A DNA stretch of 8,270 bases, taken from positions 1 through 8,270 of the forward strand of contig JBFLVQ010000434.1 of the NCBI GenBank assembly GCA_040758525.1. Reading direction: 5' to 3'. Origin of the DNA: JBFLVQ01 sp040758525. GTDB lineage: Bacteria > Acidobacteriota > Blastocatellia > Chloracidobacteriales > JADJPF01. Position 1 is the first letter of the stretch. Each line of letters begins with the position of its first letter. The translations under genes and the position numbers were made by a program. Below are positions 1 through 6,124 of this stretch, piece after piece. The notes under the pieces were generated by a model. The model saw nothing but the letters and a program-made list of their open reading frames with translations, did not search any database and was not told the DNA's origin.

Positions 1-1
1 G

Positions 2-97
2 GTGGGCGTGATTCGTTTTTCAACAAGTGATCGAGAAGTCAGGGAAAGAAGACAAGGATTTGGAAAGATCTCTGAAACTAGCTCTTCATGTGAGTGA
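2..97 (+). other. possible 3' tail of an ORF entering from the left edge
   Basis: One plus-strand frame is open from the window edge to a TGA at 95-97 (31 codons). The peptide is rich in Ser, Arg and Glu and I do not recognise it. It could be the end of a gene lying mostly outside the window, or chance: an open stretch this short is not strong evidence. Confidence 0.15.
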
Positions 98-133
98 AAT
101 TCTCGCTCTCTAAATACAAGAGTGAACATAAGC

Positions 134-508
134 CTAGAGATTGTAACTAAGCGAGATAACTTCCAGAGCTTTAGCGAAAGAGTCAGCTTGAGCAGCAATA
201 GCAGGGAACTGACTAGAGAAAGACTCAGCTCTCACAATGAAAGCATTCATTGCTCTATCCATAGAATCTTGCTGACGAGACACCTTCAACAAACTATCTT
301 GCAACGCACCAATCTGATTAGTGAGGGCCTGCAGTCCGGCCTGTAGCGTACCATTAAGCTTGTCAATCGACGTAACCAAAGCATCTATCTGTTTAGATGA
401 AGGCCTACCTAACTTCTCAACTAATCGGGATGAGCTGCCAGAAGAATAGGACGAATGGGTCTGCCTTTTGGAGTGTACTGGTATCTGCACTATTATTGAC
501 TTATCCAT
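134..508 (-). CDS. small coiled-coil protein, unknown function (copy A of a local paralogue pair)
   Basis: A 124-residue protein of unknown function, starting at ATG 508. Residues ~15-30 are Ser-rich. Residues ~40-90 show regular Ile/Leu spacing (IDALVTSIDKLNG, then LQALTNQIGALQDSLL) typical of an amphipathic or coiled-coil helix. A block near the C-terminus (AESFSSQFPAIAAQADSFAK) follows. No signal peptide, membrane segment or catalytic motif is visible, so it is probably cytosolic and self-associating (inference). It is homologous to copy B at 5795-6124: the N-terminal 25 residues align without gaps and the AESF block is identical. After that block copy A ends abruptly in LSYNL, while copy B continues into a basic tail, so copy A probably lost its original C-terminus. 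No strong Shine-Dalgarno site precedes the ATG; a 7-bp inverted repeat sits there instead. Confidence 0.6.
   Translation of the reverse strand: MDKSIIVQIPVHSKRQTHSSYSSGSSSRLVEKLGRPSSKQIDALVTSIDKLNGTLQAGLQALTNQIGALQDSLLKVSRQQDSMDRAMNAFIVRAESFSSQFPAIAAQADSFAKALEVISLSYNL
151..229. repeat. 79-bp near-identical repeat, copy 1
   Basis: Matches 5929-6007 at 78 of 79 positions in the same orientation; the only difference is A158 versus C5936. It lies in the 3' part of copy A. On the promoter-proximal side the two genes are only ~69% identical over 84 nt (382-465 against 6025-6108), and on the other side similarity stops abruptly. Confidence 0.9.
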
Positions 509-538
509 ACAGTAAACTTAGGTAAGAAGGGTTACTGT
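509..538 (-). promoter_or_regulatory. inverted repeat abutting the copy A start codon
   Basis: ACAGTAA (509-515) and TTACTGT (532-538) form a perfect 7-bp inverted repeat with a 16-nt gap, ending directly against the ATG at 508. It could be an operator or an mRNA hairpin covering the ribosome-binding region. A 7-bp repeat may also arise by chance. Confidence 0.25.
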
Positions 539-597
539 CGCGATTTGCCAGTGTAACCTGATCTATAGAGCAACCTCTCATCAGTAGCGAAATATGA

Positions 598-839
598 TGT
601 CAATTCCATAAGATTGTGCGACTGAACAAAAGAACTTACTACTATACAAGAGATCCTGCGACCAACAAAGTAGAAAAGAGGTTAAGTTACTGAAAATGTT
701 GAGTTCGGCTTAAACCCCAGTCGCAAGATCTCTTGTAAGACCCAAACTAGTTGCATCAACTTTTGTAACCAGTCGCAAGATCTGTTGTTAAAAGCGCGTT
801 ATTATAGGGCTCCTTTCGCACGAACTTTTGGAATTGACA
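598..839. repeat. MITE-like palindromic element with nested inverted repeats
   Basis: A 242-bp non-coding element. Its ends form a terminal inverted repeat: 598-622 against the reverse complement of 815-839 matches at 21 of 25 positions, including 11 consecutive outer bases (TGTCAATTCCA). Inside, 646-662 is complementary to 720-736 at 16 of 17 positions. The 720-736 arm is repeated directly at 772-788 (717-736 against 769-788, 19/20). A weaker relative of the same motif lies in the left terminus (611-624). No ORF is present. The structure fits a miniature inverted-repeat element or a mobile intergenic palindrome that can fold as RNA. I see no clear target duplication. Confidence 0.55.
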
Positions 840-840
840 A

Positions 841-858
841 CCGCCCTGGCAAGGGCGG
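841..858 (-). terminator. GC-rich hairpin downstream of the glycosidase operon
   Basis: CCGCCCT (841-847) pairs perfectly with AGGGCGG (852-858) around a 4-nt loop. It lies about 50 nt beyond the glycosidase stop codon in the direction of transcription. No clear T-run follows on that strand, so it is only a candidate terminator and may instead be a transcript-stabilising hairpin or a GC-rich repeat. Confidence 0.35.
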
Positions 859-905
859 CGGATTCCTATAGCCTCATCATCTTTTTACCGATATGAGCGT
901 TAAAG

Positions 906-2891
906 TTAATGCACGTTGCCAGTCTTTCCATCTATCCATCTTATTGCTAATGGAGGAAGTTCAATCTGCGATGGCAAATTGGTGTAATTAACCTTCCATA
1001 GACCTGACGGCATCATCAGTCTTTTAGTTACTGTGGTATCGCTACGATTGAAGAGCATCACGCCATCTTGAAAATATGAGATCAGCACTTTATCTAATGC
1101 AACATCAAGCGATGGTAATAAAACAGATGAGAGATTACCTATTTGAGCATATGGGCGGGTTGCAATAATTTGAGCCAGTTTATTTAAATCAGATTTTGCA
1201 TTGTAGATAAAACCTTTGCCAATTGCTGTTGCTGCATCTAAATTATTTGTTAGATCGGCAAACGCACCTCTATCTCCCTCTACTGTGCTGATATCAGCTA
1301 AATTTAATAGTATTAAAATTCCTCCGTCTTCAACCCAATTGCGAAGTTTGGAAAGAGTGTTAGCTTCTGTAAGCATGCCCAATGGGACAATAATAACTCG
1401 ATATTGCGCTAATGCACCATCTGATATTAGTTGTTCGTCTACGACATCATAATCAATAATATCGCGCAGCTCTTCCGTAAAGGGCACAAGATTGTCTGGA
1501 TATCCTTTGAATGCTTGTTCTCTCTGACTGTCATCAAGGCGATGAGCGGTAGTTGAAAAGAAGATAGCACTATCTATCTCAGGATATTTTCCTTGATATA
1601 GCTGCCTACCTTGATCGATAGAGCTTTTGCCTCGTAGCATATTGTCAACATAGTCAAAATGGAGAGTAACTCCTGTAGTTAGATCTTTAAATACTGCTGA
1701 TGCAATATCTCCTGTAGAGGCTTCACCATCGGCTGGTTCACTGGAAAACCCTGCCAGATGATAAAAATGTGCTGCCGTAGCTATTCGCTTTGTATTAAAG
1801 AATGGCACTACAGGTCCTGTTGGCGTACGAAGTTGAAGATCTCTTTCAGCCATCTTCTTCATCAATCCTGTGATATCTTGCCCATATATAATTCTCTCAT
1901 CAGGAAAGCCAAAGTTTAAATTGATAGGAGTATTAGGAAAGTGTTTTAAAACAACATCTACTAATTCTGCTAACTTGTCTGTATGGGCCTCATGATACCA
2001 ATTAACAAAGTCAAGCCACCAACGACGATGGAAAGCATTTTGTGGATATTCTAGATTATCAAAAGAATTAAAACTTGTTTCCCAGGCTCTATTCAGGTTC
2101 TCTATAACGTTATACTTCAACCTCATTGTTTCTTTAAAATGGACTCGTGCATCTTCTTCATTTACCCAAAAGCCAGGATGAATATGTTTATCTGGAAAAG
2201 CAAAAGTGGCTACTCCTACTGGATAACTTGCTTCACCAAAATCGCTGGGCGCACCAATGCGAAGTAGATCTATTTGTGTACCAAGCTGCTTTCTAAGCTC
2301 TGCAAAAAATCGATCATATAATTGCATAGTTTTAGGAGAAAAGATTGATAATGTTTCTGATTCTTGCTCATGCTCAACGCAGCTAGCATGTGGATAGCTA
2401 GGATTGTATCGCACCCAGTGAGGTAAATTTTGCATCCAGACATATGGTACATACTTGATGCCATTACTAATTATAGTGTTAGCATCTTCTTTATAAATCT
2501 TCCATTGCCATTTGCCTTTTTTAGGCTCTACTACTGCCCAACCAAGATAATCTTCAATCTTATCTGTACCCACTGTTTTACTAGCTTTAATAAAGTCATC
2601 CAATTCTTTTTTATGTCCAGCTTTGGTTGCATCTACACCTTTATCAAGTAGCGGAGATCCCCATTTTTTTAGTAATAAAGGCACAGAAAGGTTGCCAATG
2701 GAAAATTGTAGACTTTGAGTATTAGGTTGGACTGCTTTCTCTGATATCTCAGTTGATGATTTAGTTAAAGGTGATGGAGATTGTAGATAACAGAGAACCG
2801 TTGGCATTGCATTAGCCGCAGGTATATAAACTAAAGAAATAATAATTCCAATTAAACAAAAGAGATTAGATGGGTATTGCTGGAAATGCAT
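906..2891 (-). CDS. exported GH42-like glycoside hydrolase (beta-galactosidase-type)
   Basis: A 661-residue exported enzyme predicted to cleave glycosidic bonds in oligo- or polysaccharides; the substrate is unknown. Residues 1-28 form a signal peptide with a hydrophobic core and AANA as a likely cleavage site. Residues ~70-420 look like a clan-A (beta/alpha)8 barrel: the early segment GWAVVEPKKGKWQW is typical, SDFGEASYP carries a likely acid/base (E220), and GFSSEPADGE a likely nucleophile (E385). Residues ~437-560 resemble the flavodoxin-like trimerisation domain of GH42 (YRVIIVPLGMLTEANTLSK, then WVEDGGILILL). A small beta-rich domain ends the protein. The GEASYP motif also recalls GH14 beta-amylase (GELRYP), so GH14 or an unclassified clan-A family is possible. 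It is the last gene of the sigma-factor operon, 42 nt after the LTXXQ gene. An AAGGAG site (2897-2902) lies 5 nt before the ATG. Confidence 0.8.
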   Translation of the reverse strand: MHFQQYPSNLFCLIGIIISLVYIPAANAMPTVLCYLQSPSPLTKSSTEISEKAVQPNTQSLQFSIGNLSVPLLLKKWGSPLLDKGVDATKAGHKKELDDFIKASKTVGTDKIEDYLGWAVVEPKKGKWQWKIYKEDANTIISNGIKYVPYVWMQNLPHWVRYNPSYPHASCVEHEQESETLSIFSPKTMQLYDRFFAELRKQLGTQIDLLRIGAPSDFGEASYPVGVATFAFPDKHIHPGFWVNEEDARVHFKETMRLKYNVIENLNRAWETSFNSFDNLEYPQNAFHRRWWLDFVNWYHEAHTDKLAELVDVVLKHFPNTPINLNFGFPDERIIYGQDITGLMKKMAERDLQLRTPTGPVVPFFNTKRIATAAHFYHLAGFSSEPADGEASTGDIASAVFKDLTTGVTLHFDYVDNMLRGKSSIDQGRQLYQGKYPEIDSAIFFSTTAHRLDDSQREQAFKGYPDNLVPFTEELRDIIDYDVVDEQLISDGALAQYRVIIVPLGMLTEANTLSKLRNWVEDGGILILLNLADISTVEGDRGAFADLTNNLDAATAIGKGFIYNAKSDLNKLAQIIATRPYAQIGNLSSVLLPSLDVALDKVLISYFQDGVMLFNRSDTTVTKRLMMPSGLWKVNYTNLPSQIELPPLAIRWIDGKTGNVH

Positions 2892-2933
2892 AGATGCTCC
2901 TTATAAGAAGGCAATCGATTAATTAGAGTAAAC

Positions 2934-3374
2934 CTATTTCTGCTTGCTCTGGATCTCTTGAAGCCTGGTTTGTTGCGCAGGTGTTAAAATATTTTTAATT
3001 TTAATGAGTATACCAAGCTGAGCTCGTTTTATCTCACGTTCAATGGCTAGCACCTTATCTAATTGAGCTAAGACCTGTTGCTCATCTACAGGTTGCTGTT
3101 TTACCAGAGAACTCATAATAGATAGCTCATCTTGAAGTTGGAATTGCAGATCAATAAATTGCTTCTGTGTTGTGCGAATCTCAGACTTAAAAAAGTTTTT
3201 CTGCTCATCAGTTAGATTAAGAGAAGATTGATTCTGGAGTACAAGCTCTGGAGAAAAAAATTGTTTACCAATTGGATCATTAGGTGATTGTGGTTGTTGT
3301 GCCAAAATCTGATCTGCAGCAGGGATTATCAACAAAGTTATTATCAATATTCTTGTTAAGATAACTCTTGACAT
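2934..3374 (-). CDS. periplasmic LTXXQ-motif (Spy/CpxP-like) protein
   Basis: A 146-residue exported helical protein. Residues 1-25 form a signal peptide (basic start, Leu/Ile core, cleavage near QILA/QQ). The mature part carries two LTXXQ signatures, LTDEQ at 54-58 and LTPAQ at 130-134, framing a long helical hairpin with charged and Gln-rich heptads. This is the layout of the Spy/CpxP/ZraP superfamily of periplasmic chaperones and stress sensors, to which the metal sensor CnrX is related. The protein has no His or Cys, so metal sensing of the CnrX or ZraP kind is unlikely. It starts 19 nt after the anti-sigma candidate, with GGAGG (3382-3386) 7 nt before its ATG, so it is clearly co-transcribed. 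A role as sensor for the membrane protein, or as a chaperone for the exported glycosidase, is inference. Confidence 0.8.
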   Translation of the reverse strand: MSRVILTRILIITLLIIPAADQILAQQPQSPNDPIGKQFFSPELVLQNQSSLNLTDEQKNFFKSEIRTTQKQFIDLQFQLQDELSIMSSLVKQQPVDEQQVLAQLDKVLAIEREIKRAQLGILIKIKNILTPAQQTRLQEIQSKQK

Positions 3375-3393
3375 ATGATGGCCTCCATTAGCT

Positions 3394-3957
3394 TCAATAG
3401 GCTATTTTTTCTAGAGATTTAATTATCTCCAATGACTCATCCAATCTGGGAACAGTTTTAAGCAATGGTTGGTTAGAGAGTTGCCAGCCAGCTGCTAGTA
3501 GAAAATCTGAAGGTGGCTGCCATTGCCAGATCATCACCTTAGATTCTAATAATGGATTGTCTCGATACTGATAGATCGGTTTTCGTCTCTTTTTTCTCTG
3601 AGAAATAAACAAATAAGGTCTCTTTAATGGTACTTCGATAGTCTGCTTTGGTGGAGAATCGACAACCACCTGAATTTTAGTTACCGAATTTGATGAACGT
3701 AGAATCTCATTTTTGGCTGATCTTTTAAAATAATCTTTAAATAAGAGTAGTGATAAAAGAGAAAAAACTACCATTATTATCGCTAAAGAAAACTTAATAA
3801 CTCCAGGCCATGCCTGATAGAATCGCTGATTTTGAGATGAACGTGTTGCTAATGCTTTAGCTATAACCTGATCAAATTGAGGTGCGGTCTGCTCATTATT
3901 CTGCCTTAGCTCCTGGAATAATTTCTTGATTGTCTTTTCTCGAGGATCTTGATTCAT
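3394..3957 (-). CDS. single-pass membrane protein, probable anti-sigma factor
   Basis: A 187-residue protein from the ATG at 3957; a TTG one codon upstream is less likely because GAAGG (3964-3968) lies 6 nt before the ATG. The N-terminal cytosolic part (~50 residues) contains LFQELRQNNEQTAPQFDQVI, a pattern seen at the start of membrane anti-sigma proteins encoded beside ECF sigma factors. Residues ~54-74 form one transmembrane helix. The remaining ~110 residues would lie in the periplasm, with a basic patch (QRKKRRK) and a Trp-containing segment (MIWQWQPPSDF). There is no His or Cys, so this is not a zinc-binding (ZAS) anti-sigma factor. Its first 62 nt overlap the end of the sigma gene, which suggests translational coupling and near-equal dosage. 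The anti-sigma role rests mainly on position, topology and the N-terminal pattern. Confidence 0.7.
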   Translation of the reverse strand: MNQDPREKTIKKLFQELRQNNEQTAPQFDQVIAKALATRSSQNQRFYQAWPGVIKFSLAIIMVVFSLLSLLLFKDYFKRSAKNEILRSSNSVTKIQVVVDSPPKQTIEVPLKRPYLFISQRKKRRKPIYQYRDNPLLESKVMIWQWQPPSDFLLAAGWQLSNQPLLKTVPRLDESLEIIKSLEKIAY

Positions 3958-4468
3958 CAAACACCTTCAATTCTTCTAGCAATTTATAAAGCTGCTTTTT
4001 TCCACGCTCATAGTGAGTGCGCGCAGAACCTAAAGAGATGTTCATTACTTCAGATGCTTCTTGTAAGCTTAAGTCATGATAAAAGACCAGTTGTAAAACC
4101 TCTTGTTGTTTATCAGATAAACAGGCCAGTGCTTGCTCAAAGAGCCTTTTAATTTGGCCTCGATATACTATTTCATCAGGACTTTCCCCAATATTAGATT
4201 GGACCCTTTCTTGATATTTGCTAAGCCCAAGCTTATAACGCAAATTCCATCTACGCTTATCTATCGCTGTCTTCCTAATAACAGCAAAGAGCCATGTTTT
4301 GAATGATGATTGTCCAGAGTATTTTGCTTTACCTTCAAGAATTTTAAGATAGACAGATTGCAATATATTCTCAGCCTCAAATGAATCTTGAAAACAACAG
4401 CTTAAAGCCCATGTGTAACTGCCTTGATGATATCTTTCCAGTTGAGCCTGTAGCTCTGAACTCTCCAT
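3896..4468 (-). CDS. ECF-family RNA polymerase sigma factor
   Basis: A 190-residue sigma factor that would direct RNA polymerase to its own regulon. Region 2 spans residues ~17-73 (AENILQSVYLKILEG, then FKTWLFAVIRKTAIDKRR), covering the core-binding and -10 recognition helices. A short linker follows. Region 4 spans ~105-165 (LSDKQQEVLQLVFYHDLSLQ, then SLGSARTHYERGKKQLYKLL), the helix-turn-helix that reads the -35 element. Regions 1.1 and 3 are absent, as is normal for ECF factors. A tail of ~25 charged residues is encoded in the overlap with the next gene. The ATG at 4468 has AAGG (4477-4480) 8 nt upstream. It is the first gene of the four-gene operon. Such factors usually activate their own operon, but I could not identify a matching promoter motif with confidence. 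Confidence 0.92.
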   Translation of the reverse strand: MESSELQAQLERYHQGSYTWALSCCFQDSFEAENILQSVYLKILEGKAKYSGQSSFKTWLFAVIRKTAIDKRRWNLRYKLGLSKYQERVQSNIGESPDEIVYRGQIKRLFEQALACLSDKQQEVLQLVFYHDLSLQEASEVMNISLGSARTHYERGKKQLYKLLEELKVFDESRSSRKDNQEIIPGAKAE

Positions 4469-4769
4469 TCAATTAACCTTATCTATCGCCAATTCTCTCT
4501 ATTTAGTCTATTAGTCGTTTTACCCAACCGGACATATGACAGGAGCATAGATAAATTTTGTAGATGTTTCTAGAAATTATATAGTGATCACATAGGATGG
4601 TGGCACCTTGACATGAAGGCAAGCCAAGTAGATGCTGTGGGCATCAACATCGATACTGCTGGCAAACTCAATTTAAATGCAATATAGACAAAGAATAGCC
4701 AGTAATTTATAAAAAGAGGAGAAGGTAAAATAACATAATGAGCAATTATCACTGGATGGGGCTAAGGGG
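4469..4769. other. intergenic region between sigma operon and IS630 remnant
   Basis: About 300 nt between divergent units. It must hold the promoter of the sigma-factor operon; a weak possibility on the minus strand is a TTGGGT / TAAATA pair about 25-50 nt before the start codon. A 24-codon plus-strand ORF (4613-4687) has no ribosome site and is probably chance. The right part should contain the left end of the insertion sequence, but I found no terminal inverted repeat matching the sequence after 5729. Confidence 0.4.
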
Positions 4770-4773
4770 ATGA
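4738..4773 (+). other. possible 11-codon leader ORF overlapping the transposase start (ATGA)
   Basis: A short ORF begins at ATG 4738 and stops at TGA 4771-4773, overlapping the transposase ATG at 4770 by ATGA. The purine-rich AGAGGAGAAGG stretch upstream (~4715-4725) is rather far from the ATG for an ideal ribosome site. It could couple translation to the transposase, but may be chance. Confidence 0.2.
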
Positions 4774-5729
4774 AACCATATACTCCAAAGACCTAAGAGA
4801 AAAAATCATAGAAGGATTAGAAAGTGGCGAAGATACCCAGCCGGAAATAGCAGAGAATTTCCGAGTGAGCCTGAGATTTGTGGAAAACCTCTGGCGCAGA
4901 TGGCGCAGTACGGGCAGCTATGAAGCGCTGGCGCATGGCGGAGGAAATAAGCGAGTACTAGCAGAATGTGAAACTATCATCAGAGCAGAGATAGCTAAGC
5001 AGCCAGAGATCACGCTTGAGCAACTGTGTGACAAAGTCGCGCTCGCCAAAGGGCTCAAAGCTAGTAAGAGCATGATGTGTCGAGAGGTGAAAAGGCTCAA
5101 TTTACCGCTAAAAAAAGTCACTCCACGACGCACAAACAGAGAGCGAGAGAGTAATCGGAATAAGAGCAGATTTCCAAGCCAAGGCGCTTAATTTTATCTC
5201 TACTAAGCTTAAATTTATCGATGAAGCTGGTATCAATTTAGGCATGACGAGGTTATATGGCAGGGCTGCGCCTGGTCAAAGAGTAATAGAAGCAGTGCCA
5301 TAACATCGTTCTCCACATCTGAGCATTGTCGCAGCATTAGGATTTGACGGGGTAAGCGCGCCTTGGATGTTAGAGGGAGCGATGAATGGAGAAGCTTTTG
5401 AAATCTGGGTGAAAGATTATCTCTTGCCTTCCTTGCAAGAGGGTGAGATTGTGCTGATGGATAACTACCAGGTTCATAAAGCGGCTTGGCTTGCTGATGC
5501 GATCGCTAGTCGTGGTGCTCGCTTAGCGTACTTGCCTCCTTATTCTCCTGATCTTAACCCGATTGAAAAATGCTGGTCTAAAATTAAAACTTTTTTGAGA
5601 GCGGCTAAAGCTCGCACTTTTGATGACCTCATTATTGCTTTCAATGCCCCCTTAGCCACTATCTCTCAGCATGATGCTTCTGCTTGGTTTGCTCATTGTG
5701 GCTATCCCACACAACCATCAGGAACTTGA
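4770..5729 (+). pseudogene. IS630-family (DD34E) transposase, disrupted
   Basis: This remnant encodes nearly a whole IS630-type transposase, the enzyme that cuts and pastes its element at TA sites. It opens with MKPY at 4770, shifts frame near 4781-4783 into SKDLREKII, and continues through an HTH segment (TQPEIAENFRVSLRFVENLW). A second shift near 5141-5150 leads into RADFQAKALNFISTKLKFID, a TAA at 5301-5303 interrupts that frame, and the rest runs to TGA 5727-5729. The catalytic codons survive: D at 5220-5222 (FIDEAG), D at 5460-5462 (LMDNYQVHKA) and E at 5565-5567 (SPDLNPIEKCW). The last two are separated by 34 residues, as in this family. With two frameshifts and a stop it is almost certainly inactive. 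Programmed frameshifting occurs in some IS630 elements, but it would not explain all three lesions. Confidence 0.9.
4770..5729 (+). mobile_element. IS630-family insertion sequence remnant, ends undetermined
   Basis: The element is defined by its transposase only. I looked for inverted termini and TA duplications in 4560-4770 and 5730-5800 and found none convincing. A 10-bp direct repeat (TAATGAGCAA at 4736-4745 and 5780-5789) flanks the gene but is not the family's TA duplication. Confidence 0.6.
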
Positions 5730-5794
5730 TCTAATTGGTAAGCGATGCAATTCTTCTAGACAATTACAAGATATGATGCTAATGAGCAAACGGG

Positions 5795-6124
5795 CTATTT
5801 GCGTTTAGGTTTTGTGTTCTTACTTTTGACCATAGGCTTAACTTTATTCGCAGTGCCAGCGATCTTATTATTAAGCTTCTTCAGCGTAGCCAGTATTTGA
5901 GCATTCAATTGATTAGTTTGAGCAAACTGCGAGATCACTTCCAGAGCTTTAGCGAAAGAGTCAGCTTGAGCAGCAATAGCAGGGAACTGACTAGAGAAAG
6001 ACTCAGCGATGGACATCGCCAAAACATCCACTTGTTTGGTCGCAGATCTACCCAACCTTTCAGCTAATAGAGACGAGCTGGTAGAGGTATAGGGCGAGCT
6101 GGCCTGACTACTAATATGTAATGG
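5795..6124 (-). pseudogene. coiled-coil protein gene, broken copy B (paralogue of 134-508)
   Basis: The homologous frame runs from just after a TAA (6125-6127) to TAG at 5795, 109 codons, with no ATG at the position matching copy A's start. A TTG at 6055 could begin an 86-residue product, but without a clear ribosome site. Residues after the stop (PLHISSQASSPYTSTSSSLL) align without gaps to residues 10-29 of copy A. A 45-codon segment, the coiled-coil part of copy A, is missing in frame. The AESFSSQFPAIAAQADSFAK block is identical. Copy B then has a tail that copy A lacks: QFAQTNQLNAQILATLKKLN followed by a strongly basic end (KVKPMVKSKNTKPKRK) that could bind nucleic acid (inference). It is probably a decayed gene; a short expressed product cannot be excluded. 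Function unknown. Confidence 0.6.
5929..6007. repeat. 79-bp near-identical repeat, copy 2
   Basis: The partner of 151-229, located inside broken copy B. Both units point the same way, so recombination between them would delete the ~5.8 kb holding the MITE-like element, the sigma operon and the IS630 remnant. Confidence 0.9.

Noticed and set aside
646..788. Repeats at 646-662, 720-736 and 772-788 as a CRISPR array
   Set aside because: One unit is inverted, there are only three, the intervening lengths (57 and 35 nt) are unequal, and no cas gene is present.
4613..4687. 24-codon ORF on the plus strand between the sigma operon and the IS
   Set aside because: It is very short, has no ribosome site and resembles no known protein; it is likely to be chance.
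4736..5789. 10-bp direct repeat TAATGAGCAA (4736-4745 and 5780-5789) as a target-site duplication of the IS630 element
   Set aside because: IS630 elements duplicate only TA. The left copy overlaps the mini-ORF start directly before the transposase and no inverted termini lie next to either copy, so chance or an unrelated event is more likely.
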